Shown here one piece after another: positions 11,520-24,310 of a stretch of 64,000 nucleotides of DNA. Origin of the DNA: Neelides folsomi (lineage: Eukaryota; Arthropoda; Collembola; Neelipleona; Neelidae); contig JAQGBZ010000003.1 of assembly GCA_034687125.1 (NCBI GenBank), positions 124,001-188,000 of the forward strand, written 5' to 3'. The notes beneath the pieces are model-generated. The model was given only the letters and a program-made list of their open reading frames with translations, did no database searches and was not told the origin of the DNA. The position numbers were made by a program, and so were the translations under genes. How positions within the stretch are numbered: position 1 is the stretch's first letter; each line of letters starts with the position of its first letter.

Positions 11520-12900
11520 TTAGTCTGTACAAGGTTCAGTTGCATGGAAATTGTTAAAATCAATGAGTCGATAGCCATTTCCTGTGTGGGTCATATCTAA
11601 TGCCTTGAGTTTATGTCCCCAAATAATTTCATCTGGAAGATAGGAAGATCTTGCTTGGGTCATCATTCCAGAAGATTCTGAAATTCCTTGTAAGATGACG
11701 ATGATCTCAAATTGAGTTGTAGTGTGTTTGAGCTTCTTCAACGGACTCAAATCGTTGATTTCATGTACAATGGTCGTAGGCCAAAAAAGTAGAATTTCCC
11801 CTCGCCCTCGTTCACCTTCGCCTTCGACTCGCAATTCGTGAATGTCCTTTTGAAGCAATGCACCTCCACCAGATTCATTTTTCCATATCACAAATGCCCT
11901 AAATGAAATGAAGAAGAAATATTCTTATTTATAAATATTTTCTTGATCTTTTGTAATTTGATATTTAAAATTTGGAATTAATTAAAAAATATTAAATTAC
12001 CTCACGCGAGCGTCGAGAATGTGTGAACGTCTTAAATCCCCGATTCTAAACATGAATTGCTTTTTGACTCCGTCTTCGATCGTGATAGTTGCAATCGATG
12101 AGAAAAGCAACGTTTCTCCTCGTTTCTTCGAGGATACCATTTTAACAAAAAGGAGCCCGACCATCCCTCCTTGCAAAATAGTTCCAAAAATGGATTGAAA
12201 GCAAAAGAGAGTAACAGCTTCTGGGCATTCTTCAGATATAACTCGATGGCCATAGCCAATTGTATGTTGAGTCTCAACAGAGAATAAAAATGCAGAGGCA
12301 AAATTTTTGATATTTGACACACTAAATATTAAAATGTTACAACTAACATTTAGCACAAACTGTTACATTGTTATTTGTTAATATTAAATATGAAAATCAT
12401 CAAATTCAAGAATAAATTATGGAAAATCATTGTCAGCTAAAATCTTATAAAAAGCATACCAAGGTTTCCAATGCGCAATGTGTATGTTGGCAAAATCATC
12501 ATGTAAATGGACAATGGCGTACCAAAGTAGGGCAAAAATGATCCACGAACCAACAAATGAAAAAATAAAAAATAAAATGGTATAAACCCATTCCAATTCA
12601 AGATAAGTTGTAAAAATGTCACTGAGAAATCTTTTGCTTTGCTGAGCCACTCGAGTTGTTCCGTGGTTAACTTGACCTCCCTTACTCACTTCGCGATATC
12701 TTAAACATATGAAAATTAAATCTTTTAAATAACATACGATAATGATATTAATTGAAGATTAAAAATAACAAAATGTAAAAATAAAAATATTATACAATAT
12801 TAGGAAATTTGTTATACTTTTCTTCATTAACTCTATTTAAAGATGTAGTGGATGGAATTGAAAGAGAAAGAAAACTTGGGGCTTTTTTTAAACAGTTCAT
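11520..12900 (-). CDS. Irk: Inward-rectifier potassium channel (Kir/Irk)
   Basis: Four exons: 12900-12818, 12699-12460, 12321-12001, 11898-11520; phases agree; 340 residues. Two-transmembrane K+ channel subunit of the plasma membrane. Seen: slide helix and M1 after F-L-S-D-I-F-T-T, pore helix F-A-S-A-F-L-F-S-V-E-T-Q-H, selectivity filter T-I-G-Y-G at residues 128-132, M2, then the cytoplasmic domain with R-I-G-D-L-R-R-S-H-I and A-R-S-S-Y-L-P-D-E-I. Aligned to Kir2.1, the M2 rectification-controller aspartate is Gln (residue 158), so weaker polyamine block is expected (inference). The N-terminus is short and the first exon rests on phase, an ATG and a GTATAAC donor. Polyadenylation signal at 11512-11517. 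Confidence 0.9.
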
Positions 12901-14349
12901 CGTTAAGATGGAATAAAATGCTTTTTATTTTTAGGGAAAATATAATATTTAAAATCAAATATATTATTCTCAATATAATATTTTATTATAAATATGAGTT
13001 GAGTGTAATTTGATAACAAAAAAGTAGAGTACTTTTTAAAAAAAAATTATTCTTCGTGTACATTGTCAATCAACAAAAAGAATTGGGCAGTCGTATATAA
13101 ACCTATTTATTTTAAAACTCGTTGTTTAATTAAAGTTCGTTGTTTATTCATTTTCAACATTTATGAGTAATTTATTCATTGCGGAGGATTCTGGAAGCGA
13201 TTTAATTAGAACGCGAATGATTGTAATGAAATCTATTCATACCAGTAAGAACGAATACACAGATCGTTAAATGGTAACATTTATTTGAATTATTCAATAA
13301 TTTTTCACCATGCCACGATTTGCTTCCCTCCAGGATGAAAATTTCTTTAATTTATTCTTGTTTAATTTTATGTCTTACCAGTAGACCTCGAATTGTTAAT
13401 AATATTATCGCCATTTATTAAGTCTCAACACAAATTGCGTTCAACTTTAATATCCATTCTTTAATTAATGCAAATCAACCAATAATGCTTATAGCTTTGG
13501 TCATTTATTTTGGGATCTTTAAATGAATATAGTTGACCCATGCACGCAAAATGCTTGTTCTCTCCCAATAATATCATTTGTACGTAATTATCGCAATTAA
13601 AAATAATTTTTGGCTCGCTACTTAGAGTGCTTATTGGTTTCGCCTAATAACTCATTTGTACCAATTTGTAATTCAATCACGTTAACTATCAGTATATTTA
13701 TGAGATGACATGCGTATGGAACTCACATCAATGTAAAACTATTGAAATACCATTTTGTTACCTAAATAATAATTTTGGAGTAATTTTGATCAAAGATGAA
13801 TTAATGAAGATTTAATAGATTTAATATTAGTTTGGTGTTTAGCAATACATATTTATCCCATAACCATTTGTATAATTTTTAGGTATATCTTTTAATGTAT
13901 GCAGTACTTTAGATTTTAGAAATTAAAAATTTTAGTATTCAATAACATAACATCACACTTGCACTACTGATTACTGATAGAAAAAAATTATAGGACGCGT
14001 TGAAATCGAAAATTTGTATTTCATGAAAAGATATGATTTTACATTTAGCATATTATGCATAAACAAAGTAACACTGACACTGAATAAATATAGTAATTTC
14101 ATAATAATATCATTATATTTATTTATTTGTGTATAAGCGGATACTAAAGTTGAGCAATATCCAATTTATTGCAAAAAGTTGTTTTAATCATCCTACCAAT
14201 ATTATTATTTAATTGTTGTGTATAACTGACATTTAATTATCATCTATTATTATGAAATTTATCATCAAAATATTATTTATAAATGAAAAGCTGCTTGAAA
14301 TCAAGCAAATATTTCAGTTAATTTTATCAATCAAGTTAATAGAAGCAAA
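12901..14349. other. Intergenic, divergent promoters
   Basis: About 1.4 kb of AT-rich sequence between the channel gene and the peptidase-like gene. No exon, RNA or obvious repeat recognised. Confidence 0.5.
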
Positions 14350-15633
14350 ATGTTTTACTTTGCTCTAATTTTAGCATTTTCTTTAGTTTCTGGTAATTTA
14401 ATTATAATTATTTATTTATTTAATAAATATGATATGATATGACGCAATTTATGTTAGGATATTTGTTTTTCTTAAATTTTTTCTCATGTATTTATTAATT
14501 AATGTGTTTTAGGATTCGGTGGTCCATTCCCAGGATCAACGCAGCCATGTTATACCCATACTTCAAATGGTAATATTACCTAATTTATCTATTAACTCTA
14601 AATTTATTATTGTAATTTTTAAAATTAATTATTTAATTAATGGATTTTTATAATCATTACTTATTGCAAAAAATAAACATTTTTCTTGAAAATTATTAGG
14701 AAAAGTAGGTGGAGAATGTCTTCAACAAAATTGTTGCTCAGGTGGAACCACCATTTCCAACTTATGTCCAAATTATGCAAATAACATCAAATGTTGTTTT
14801 TCTTCCAACACTTGTGCAAGTTCTCGTGGTAAAAGCCCAAACGAACCGAAAATTATATTAATACATAAAATTAAATTAAACAGCATTTAAATGATAAACT
14901 CCTTATTACCCGGTTTTAAATATAAATTACCTAACTTACATTTAGATACTCTTAATTTACAGGAACGTGCAATGATGCTGTTTCTCAAGACTATGATTGC
15001 CGTATTCTATCAATGCACGAAAAAGTCAAATTTGGCTTAAAGGTGATCATTTCTCAGCCATTGGAAATAGTCCTTATGACGGGGCAAGTTCACTTTCTAA
15101 CATCCGTGACACATGCAGAGGTCGACAAGTGAAAAGATCCGCGTAAGCTCATTTAACTCATACTATAATTCAATCTTATATTATAGATACTTATCGTTAG
15201 CTAAAGTTAAAGTGTAAATCAGTAATTAAATTGGTATTTAGATATGGAAGCGCACCTGGTGGATGTGTCTGTCTGAAAGGAACCATGGTTCGAGGACTTC
15301 ATACATATGCGACAAATTTCTGGAATAAATATGGATGGGATTGTGAAGTGAATTCTCTTCTGGATCTTCTCATTCTGCAATTTCATGGCATTATCAAGGT
15401 CGATATTAATTTTTAGTAAATAAATTGTGCTTACATTTAAATATAAATAATAAATGCATAAATTGAATCTCTTGTAATTTACAGGAAATACTTTCGACGT
15501 TTCTTGCTCAATTCCGATTAACCATTGCACAGAACTCACCAATTGGTGTCGCGCCCAAGATATTAAAGAAGCTTGTTGTCCAGGGTCATCATGTGGTGGT
15601 GAGACTTGGGTGCATTATGCTTTTAATTACTAA
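14350..15633 (+). pseudogene. M15/hedgehog-type peptidase with Cys-rich domain; two single-base frame breaks
   Basis: Six exons: 14350-14392, 14513-14569, 14700-14828, 14963-15142, 15242-15398, 15485-15633. A signal peptide is followed by a Cys-rich domain (C-C-S-G-G, then C-P-x4-N-x3-C-C) and a Cys-containing domain ending in S-W-H-Y-Q-G-N-T-F-D, which fits SxHxxGxxxD of zinc D,D-peptidases (M15), then W-V-H-Y as the likely third zinc ligand. Zinc-ligand codons: His 15389, Asp 15496, His 15613. Two breaks, at the A-run 15020-15024 and near 15346, each shift the frame by one missing base. The exon phases downstream agree only if both are allowed for, so the gene was intact until recently or the assembly dropped a base twice. 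Family role: cleaving peptidoglycan stem peptides; the origin may be bacterial transfer. Confidence 0.65.
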
Positions 15634-15886
15634 ACCTAAATATAAATGTTTTGAAACAATACAAGATCAAATTAATTCTGATTCAAAATATAATATTATG
15701 TAATACTTTATGAACACTACCTAATTGTGTTTTAATAATTGTCAACTTTTAAATTTTAACTGTTCATTTTTATTGAAAAAAACGAATAATCAATCAATCA
15801 AAAGGTTAAATCAAATGTTCTAAAAATATTCTATTACAACACTACCTTTTATAATGAATAATAGAGTACAAAAAATAAGGTAAAAA

Positions 15887-16303
15887 TTAAGCATTCTGAA
15901 CGATAACGTTAACGTTTGGTGCAACGCTTGGTCGTTTGTTCACAATACAGCAGGCATGAATCACTCCTAAATAAAAAAAATTATAATATATTCATTATTA
16001 ATCATCCTTGTGTCACATTAATATGTCATTTTTTTTCATATTGGTAAAAGTAGAAAATGCGTGTATGTAAAGCGCGAATGTGTTTTGTATTATTTAATTT
16101 TGAAAATTATACAAAACATTAAATTCGATTTTTCGATTCCATTTTATGAATTTTTAACCAATTTAATTTTCAAAGTACTCACCCGGGATGTACCCCAAAA
16201 GTGTTAGGATGAGATTAAGACAAAATTCGCTTCCACATCCATAATCTAGCAAAACCCCAATTGGAGGACAAAGGCAGGCACAAATGAGTGAACAGCAACC
16301 CAT
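15887..16303 (-). CDS. PMP3 / UPF0057 family small membrane protein
   Basis: Two exons, 16303-16183 and 15966-15887 (phase 1), 66 residues. Seen: C-L-C-P-P-I-G-V-L-L-D-Y-G-C-G-S-E-F, then L-N-L-I-L-T-L-L-G-Y-I-P-G-V-I-H-A, which is the PMP3/YqaE signature spanning two membrane helices. Known members are proteolipids that affect membrane potential and salt tolerance in yeast and plants; the role in animals is unclear. The N-terminus M-G-C-C is Cys-rich (a possible lipidation site) and the tail after the second helix is polar. Confidence 0.88.
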
Positions 16304-18103
16304 GTTATAATCTAATATGATAATTTATGAAATGCTACCCGAGCTTTCGCTTACATTATTTGTATAATTAGTTATCGCAATCGTCGATGTTAATAATCTA
16401 TTTGTATTTACCTTTATTTGTTCTTCTTTGACGAGATGGAAAAGGATGTGTTTTAGATGAATCGGACGCCTAATGAGATTGATGAAGACTTGTGGAGTGA
16501 ATCAATGGAAGCGTGGACGCGTTGAGGATTAAACAAATGACGAATATTTCCCGAGATAAAACGACTTGAAGGCGTTGAAGGTCTCACAAAAACGCTAATC
16601 TAACAAAATATTAACGATTGAACGAAATGAACGTTTTACTAGTATAAATAAAAATAGAGTATACTTGAACTTTTTGTGTATAATAACGAGCGTGTAATCG
16701 TTAGTGAGTACATGATTACGTTTTAGGATAGGTTAACTAACAATAAGCATATAGTGCTATTAAGTATGTGTGATTTTAAATGTGCTTAAGTCTATACTTA
16801 TGAATCTATACTTACTACAAATATAATGTATTTAAATGTGAAAACTTTGATTTGCGTAAAATGCATACCAACCTCTATGCAGAATATGGTAGATCTGTCT
16901 TTTATCTCGCTCTCACAGACTTTGACTTATTTAATGCTGTTATTTTAAATTTTAACTGTCCTCCGTCGCCGGTACTCTTCGTATACATTAATATTATCTA
17001 TGTAGCTACTCAATTACATAACATGTTACTCTCTAATGTTTTATGATGAACTTTTTAGTTATTTTACAGCTCTATTATAGATATTATTTAATTGTTTATT
17101 ACGCAAGAAATTCGTAGACCGGATGAACTCAAAATGATGCTAAAATCTATTTACCTAATATGGTAATGATATTAGGAAGAAAATTATTTGGTTCAACATG
17201 ATAAAAACTCAATTCTCAGAATGGAAATGACAAATAAAAGCAATGGTGATAATTTGCAAGTAACCAAATGCTTCAATTCTTGATATTACACTTTATATTG
17301 ACTTTATATGATATTTATGTATTTATTTGATGAAAGTGGGATGTGAAGGATTTATTGAATGTTTTTGGAGCGAAAAATTGTTCATCATGAAATATTCAAT
17401 GGAACAAATTGAGAATCGAAGGCCCAATGGTAAATTGGAAACACGATTGTATAATATGTATGAAGAATATAAAAATGTATTCAATTTTATACATTTTACT
17501 ATGCATTTTACATAGCATATTTCTCCTAAAGTTGAAGTTTAGCCACGAAAAGACAAGTTGGATTTTACAATTTTTCATGTACCAATTCAACATGCAAGTA
17601 AGCATTATCGTTTATCATGAATGTGCGTTTAAGCCTTAAGCTTATTATCTTGTATTGTGTTTGCGTGTAAAATCAATTAGATCAATATTTATACAAAAGT
17701 CCATCACTATGTTTTGAATGTTTAGGTTTAGTTATGTTAGTTTAGACTATGTGAAAATAATTTAATATCATATGATATAACATATAAATGAAATTTTATA
17801 AATATAAAAGCCTAGAAGGCATGTCATGTAAGTCATGTAATATATGAATTAGCTGAATTATTGAATTACATATTTAAAATAATTACAAATATTTTTCGCA
17901 TGCTGATTCTTAGCATATAGTAGGTGATTGTGATCATCAATTGTATATTAATAAAAAAATATCTGTGATAAATTCAATAAAACCAATCGAATAGGATTTT
18001 TTTATTTGGGTTTCAGACTTCGAAAAAATCAATTGCCATACACTTGATTACTAGAATAGAAGAAATTGCTTGAAACGAGCCGTTGTAAATATTAGGAACA
18101 TCT
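16304..18103. other. Intergenic
   Basis: 1.8 kb; 16430-16620 is less AT-rich and may hold 5' UTR or promoter of the PMP3 gene. Frames at 16852-17046 and 17327-17639 lack splice or domain support. Nothing else recognised. Confidence 0.45.
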
Positions 18104-18716
18104 TCACGGGACAATCATTACCTATTTAATAGACAAAATAATTTCATTAAGCTAAATCCAAACAAGTCATTCCAATAATTGAAAATAATATTTTAATTAT
18201 TTTAATTAAAATGTCAAAAGAGTTAAGACAAGTGTTATAAAATGTGAAATTGGTATCCTTACTTTCTTCCAGATCTTGCATCTCGCACATTTCGCCGCCT
18301 TCGAAAAATTTTAAAATATATTATTTGTTAAAAATAATTATATCACAGTTTAATTCACAGTTTATTTTTGCCCTTTGAGAGATAATACCCTTTGAAAAGC
18401 AATATCATAAAAATGAAGATCAACTCACCGAGTATGGCAAATTATTCATGACCATGAAGTAGTAAGTTCCGGTGTTGGGGTTCAAGAAGGTCGCAATGGT
18501 CTTTTGACTCTCGCTGAGAAAGGGCACAACAGGGACGGGCGGGACGAAGCAAGTGCCATTGGGGAAATTCCCGACAAACGTTCCTTTTTGATATAAAGCG
18601 GCTGTCGTAAAAGGCTCCACTTCCCTCACCCATTGGATTTCTCCCATGGGGACTCCATGTGGAAGGCGGATGTCGTAACCCTCAGGATGGGAGTAGGCTT
18701 TGTTAAATGATGTCAT
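18104..18716 (-). CDS. Orphan cytosolic protein, probably three exons
   Basis: Exon 18716-18429 encodes 96 residues without signal peptide, starting M-T-S-F-N-K-A-Y-S-H-P-E-G-Y-D and containing G-V-P-M-G-E-I-Q-W-V-R-E-V, a Pro/Val-rich stretch, then T-G-T-Y-Y-F-M-V-M-N-N. A good donor (TCG|GTGAGT) follows. Candidate further exons 18298-18263 and 18121-18104 keep the phase and give a Lys/Cys-rich tail (113 residues in all), but these last two are weak. A TTTAG acceptor just upstream of the ATG suggests a 5' UTR intron. The composition looks like a folded small protein. I do not recognise the family. Confidence 0.5.
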
Positions 18717-19037
18717 AATGATTTTTTGATCTAAATAAAGGTAGAGGTATTACAAATAATTAAAATAGAAAATTTTAACAATTTTTTAATATAATACAAC
18801 CTGTGGTAAAACCACTTAAATTCCCTTTCTTGATCAAGATCTTTTATCGAATGGTACGAATTTTGTAATTTTTTATTTATTTTTTTACTATCAAACTTTT
18901 ATGAAAATCTTAAAATGTTTCTTTCTCTTATTGTAAATTAGAAATAAACAATTGTGTAACTTTGCATTCTTTTATTAACTTTTTGTAATTTTTAACAATG
19001 GACAATTAAAAATGTTGGTTATAATTGAATGTCTCTT
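18717..19037. other. Short intergenic region
   Basis: 5' flank of the orphan gene and 3' flank of the mannosidase gene. Contains the mannosidase AATAAA (minus strand, 19037-19042). Nothing else. Confidence 0.5.
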
Positions 19038-22000
19038 TTATTTTGATACAATAAAGGTTCGGATTTCCATTGGACCAAAAGTAATGAATTCATTAGAATC
19101 TTGACCATTTTCCTCTCCAGAAATCTTAGTTTGTTCGCCTTCAACACGCCATTGGAGTCGCTTTGCTTCGTCTTTCCAAATGTTTCCTCCAAGCGTCGTC
19201 TCTTTGATTGTTTTGAATGGAAAAACGCTCCTCAGTGTCTAAATAGTATTAAATTCATTTAAACTTTGGTTATTTAACTCTTAATTACTTTTTCCTTATA
19301 GGAATGAAAATGAATAACTAAACTTATACAGTTCATTTAAATCTAAAAAACATTGATTTTATATACCGGTATATGAATTTTCGTTTTCTCTGATGGATCT
19401 TCCAATTCCCAACTTTCACCATAATGTTCGAACCTGATGAGGAAGTCGGATTTGCTCAGCCATTCAATCGTAATGATATGAACATTGTCCGGAATCACTT
19501 TGGCAAGTTCCGCATACTAAATTATAAAATAATTATAAAAATAATTAAATGCAAATATATCTTATATTAGATTGTATATCAATTCACCATTGTATTTGTG
19601 GATTTGACAGTTTGATCTTCGACAGCAGTTCTAAATGCTAAGATTCGATCCATGAAAATTTCTTGAGCCATTTTTCTATGAACTTGACTTGGAATTCCTA
19701 TCAAATCAATCAATCTTTAATTTCTTTAATAATGAATTTTAATGGCTTGTAATTTAAAGGAAAAAATTTCTTGCCTGTCTTTCCTCCTGCTAAAACGATC
19801 CAATGCTTTCCTCTTGCCACAAGTCCTGTACCATAAGCTTGTTCATTCAAAGCTTCTCCAACTCCAAAAGCATCATCATGGAGCAAACGACGATGAAGCT
19901 AATTTTAATTGAGAAACAATTAAATTAAGTTAATGCTCATAAAATATTTTTTTAAAACCATAATTTCCATTTCTCCGTCATTCATTGAAGTTCCTCCTTG
20001 TGTTCGGTCATTAAGCAAAATGAAGGATTCTCCAGTTTTTAAAGCTGGATCTTCACTGATGATCATTCGGGAATTGACAGGATAATAATTACCAGCCACT
20101 GGTTCATATAGCTTTAATAATTGTTTTTGCAAAAAAAGCAAGATTACAATATTAAAGTTTATATTAAATATTTTTACAAATATTATATATAGTGCAATAT
20201 AATGTCATCTTTAATCTTACGACGTATTTCCATGTTGGTCGGAAATTCCTTTGTCTTTTCAAAATTTCTCGTCCGTTGGCGTCAGTAAAGAAAACGCCAT
20301 TTGTCTTCATGTCAGTCGAATATCTTGTTATAACTTCTCTTCCAATATCATCCCTATTTATCATATACCCAATTAGTTATGTATGTATTTAAACATGTAA
20401 AATATTTCATATAATAATACTATAAAATGATTTTTATTGTTCATTATTACTTGATGTTAATTGGTCCAATCAACCACTCAAACTCCACTGCATAAGAATC
20501 ATCGTACAATCGGATGACTTGGGACGCCCACTCATTGAACGTTTGTTGGATTTCTATCACGTGCTCTCCTTCATAAACTGCGTATGAAGCAGTGGGACTT
20601 ACGACCTTTGGCACTGTTCCATTAGGGCGGAAAATATAAGCTCCTGAAGCTCGGTCCTCCGGCTTTTGATTGTAACCAGACATTCCTTCATAAAAGTAAA
20701 AATTTTGAGAAAAATTCTTAATCACAGATCCCGCTTTCATTGCTACAACAAGTCCTGTTGTTCCATCAATTTCAATTCCAACGCCCTGTAAATTAATAAT
20801 TTTTTAAAATTCATTTAATTAATTATATTTTTAAAATGAGCATTAATGTCTTAAAGATAATTGGATTTATTAAGCAGTTTCTATTTCGACTTACCAAATT
20901 ATTGTTAATCCAAAAATTGTCTCCACCCCCGCCATAAGTCGATGAACGTCTCCTTGTTGGCCGTATTTGTTCCATGAGTTCTTTTCTAACTCCATGTTGT
21001 TTATTGTTAATCCTCGTCACACGGAAATTTTTAAATGTCATTCCTTCATGGTCATCAACTTTAAAAACAATTTCATATTGGGATTCGCTAACTCTCCCAG
21101 GGATTTTAAGAACTGATTTGGGCAGAGCAACAGCTTGGTTATAAATTTCTCCGTCTTCTCCTTCCACATGCCACAAAGGAGTGGAAACTGGGAGTCGGAC
21201 ATATTTATTCTTCAAACCCCGAGATAATGGATTATACACAGTGACAACAAAATCGTTCATTGCTTCCACTGCCGAACAAGTGCTAATATTCATTTGGTGG
21301 CAAAATTTGAATTCGAGTCCACTGGCATTAAAGACATTATTCAATGCTTCGTTCACAACTCCTTCGCAAGCTCCAATTCCAATAGACAATCTGAGCGAAT
21401 AATCGTCTGTTACATGTTGTTTGGCTGTACCAGCAACTGCATCATGATGTTGGGCAACTCCGAGCGGCTCAGCCAATTTGAAAACTTCCTTAATGGATTT
21501 TAAATTTTCTGTTTGCGGTGCCATTTGTTTGCAAAATTGAAGGAAATTGTTGGTCTTATGAATGAAATATTTAAGGGTTGGGCGCGAAGTGAAATAACCT
21601 GTCCAAAATGCATGGGGATCGCTTGCATATGGAAAGAAATCATCCGATTTTTTACTCCATATGAGCCCAGCGTCATTTACAGATTTCAAATAGCAAGTAG
21701 GTGTCGAATAAATCAAATTCACCTTCTGACTCTTCCCATTCACTCCCTTGATGAGTTTATCCAGGTTTTTGTACCAAGTCCTTGCAGCCATATATTGGAA
21801 ATCTGAACCCATGGTCATTTGAACGTGAGAAGTTCTATAGGGCTCCGCCCAAGTTTGGGCAATTTCAATGAAATATTTAACTTTGTCGTCCAGGTTGTAT
21901 CCGAGGAGCTTTGGATCGTCGTTGATCGGTTCGTCTTCGCAAAAAATGTCAAAGCAGTATCCTTCTGGTGGATTATAGCCGTTGAAAAGAGCTCCAGTAA

Positions 22001-23565
22001 AGAGGTAGGCCGATTCTTTTAAATTCTGTGGAGAAGAGTCCCAAATCATTTCCATCTTCTTTGAAACTTCCCGGGCGAATTTGTCTTGATAGTCCAAGCG
22101 ACCAAAGAAAAGCCCGTCGTAATTCATTTGAGCAAAGAGTGACGCCATTTCTCGGGAATGGCCAAAAGGATCGATTTGCCACGCTACACGAGGAATTCCA
22201 CACTGTCCGAATGTATCATTTAAAAATCTAAATTAAAGAGAGAAAAAATTATGATTTTAATTTAATAGGTACAATATGTATTGAAGTAACTGGAACCTTT
22301 TCCTACAGTATCATTATCTGCCTCTACTCATTTGATTGTTTAGCTGGGGGAGTCACCAACAATTCATCTAAGAGTGAACCGTCACGGCTCACCAGTGGAA
22401 TACCAACCGCTCACGGAGACATCTCCAATCTCTGTTCAGCTGGCAACTTATATTTATATTCACCTACTTATCATTTACTCACTTGTTTATTCTGATATAA
22501 TAAACACCTAAACTGTCTTTAATTGCTTAACCTGATCAGTTACGTCATTTATTGAATAGTATTTACTGCACTTCTCGGTTAGGGTTAGTTTCGGGGCCTG
22601 GGCTGCGGTATCAGTAACCTTTCGACTAGCCTGAAGACCGGTGGGCGTTACAGTATGTATGAGAGGGGGTTTTTTTATTACCTATACAGACGCTATGATT
22701 TTAAATTCTTTAATGTTTACCTTAATCCAAGTGACATTTGGTCAATGATTGCATTGTAATGAGCAGAAGCCTCGTCGTTCATACACCATCCTCTTTGTAA
22801 TTTTAAATAAAGATTAAAAATTGGTGGATATTATAATTATTTTATCATTATTAAAAAAATACCCTCCAATAAATTCCAATTGTCCGCTTTCCACAAGTTT
22901 TCTGACTCTTTTTTGATTGAACTCATCCTGATTCGTCCACCATCTCCAGAAGAAACTCGACTCAACGAAAATGAATCTACGGTCTGGGCTTTTAACAAGC
23001 TCTTCAACGACAGAGTCCAAAGTATATTGAACTGCACCGAGTTGAATTTTGTTCTTGTCTTTATGCAATAATTGAAAAAATCAATAAAATTCAGTACTTT
23101 TTTGATCATAAGAGTAAAATTAGTATTGATGCACAATTGGTAAAATATTAATTTTTATTTTCATGTGAAATCGTGCCTTTTCACTCTTCAGCTTTATATA
23201 CAATTCGAATTATTTTAATTTATTTTAAAACATTTCATTTAAATTATCAAACCTCCGTAATAATATTGATCAACGGTCTTGAGCCATCCCACATCATCAT
23301 GAGAATGAGGAATTAAATGAACATTTAAATATCCTTCACGAACTTTTGGACAGCTCTGTTTTAATAAAATCATCAAGAAATGCAAATTACCAATTTTATA
23401 AAATAATGTCAATAATTAATATTATCGATAAAATTATCCTTAATTATTTTTATGAATTGATTTAATTGCCATTTGTGTTCAATGTTTAATACTCACTTCA
23501 TAACCGCAAATCCCCAAAGTTGACTTAGCAAAAGCTAAGAATATGAGTAAAAAGGAGAGCTTCAT
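19038..23565 (-). CDS. MAN2B1: Lysosomal alpha-mannosidase (GH38)
   Basis: Twelve exons: 23565-23497, 23355-23253, 23058-22863, 22792-22721, 22227-20895, 20785-20451, 20353-20221, 20111-19959, 19898-19775, 19697-19588, 19516-19367, 19238-19038; all phases agree; 992 residues (human about 1011). Lysosomal breakdown of alpha-mannosyl glycans. Seen: signal peptide, P-H-S-H-D-D-V-G-W near residue 40 (zinc His and Asp), [10 protein letters not shown] with the nucleophile Asp at 166, [10 protein letters not shown] with the third zinc His, and [10 protein letters not shown] plus R-T-Q-G-G in the C-terminal beta domains. R-P-T-R-R-R-S-S may be a proteolytic processing site. Intron 9 is GC-AG (donor GCAAGA). 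AATAAA overlaps the stop. Confidence 0.95.
22304..22656. mobile_element. 337-base GC-richer insertion in a mannosidase intron, flanked by 8-base direct repeats
   Basis: TACAGTAT occurs at 22304-22311 and again at 22649-22656. The 337 bases between are much richer in G+C than the host intron and contain no splice exon of the mannosidase. On the minus strand the insert region starts TGTAACGCCCACCGG, which resembles the start of some Gypsy-type LTRs, and carries a CAATAAATG signal; a solo LTR is possible but the ends do not form a clean TG...CA pair with a 4-6 base duplication. No terminal inverted repeats or RNA polymerase III boxes are evident. Confidence 0.5.
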
Positions 23566-24305
23566 TGTCCCACAAGTGAACGTCCTCCTGCAGCCTCTGG
23601 GAATCTTCTAATGACCTGAGATTTGGATAAGTGAGCTATTAACGAAGTTAAGATATCCTTCATAAGTGAAAGTGGATGTGACTCTTATAAATAAGACTTT
23701 TATTATGATTTTAAACCATTTCTTGACAATCTTACTTATTAATATATTCCTATGTCTAATATTGTATTCCTACATGGCCATGAGTATGGGAATGAATCAA
23801 TTGGTATGCATCTCCAATATCTTATTTACTACTTTATTAATGAGGCGGTTTAATCCTAAATGACTTACTGAATATAATCATTATGGGCCTTAATGTAAAT
23901 TGAGTTTTATATTGATGATATTTACTGATATATTGGAATATTGGATTCAATGTACTTAATTTATTTTATCTTGTTTGCTCCAGCCGAAGCCGCAGCAGCT
24001 GAACTTTGCCTTCCACAAGTCTTCACTTTCCACAAACATAAATATACGTAAATAATCAGACATTTATTGACAAATGATTAAACTGCAACTTTCATTTTCC
24101 TTCCATTATTTATTCAACATTTTATAAATTATCTAATAAAATATTTAAAATAATATTATAATTTTTTTATTAATTCATCATTTACCGATGATCCTCTAAT
24201 ACAAATCTATTTATTTAGAACTTTTTTTTACCAATAATAGGCAATTTACACTTCAAACCTAAAAAATTATAATTAAGATTAGGTAATAAAAAATTCAATA
24301 TTTTG
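23566..24305. other. Intergenic
   Basis: Mannosidase promoter side and 3' flank of the first array gene. A 65-codon hydrophobic frame at 23666-23863 (+) has no support. Confidence 0.5.
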
Positions 24306-24310
24306 TTTAT

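Noticed and set aside
18104-23565. Orphan gene at 18.1-18.7 kb as the last exons of the mannosidase gene
   Set aside because: The mannosidase frame ends with its own stop and AATAAA at 19038, and the orphan exon has its own ATG and acceptor-preceded leader.
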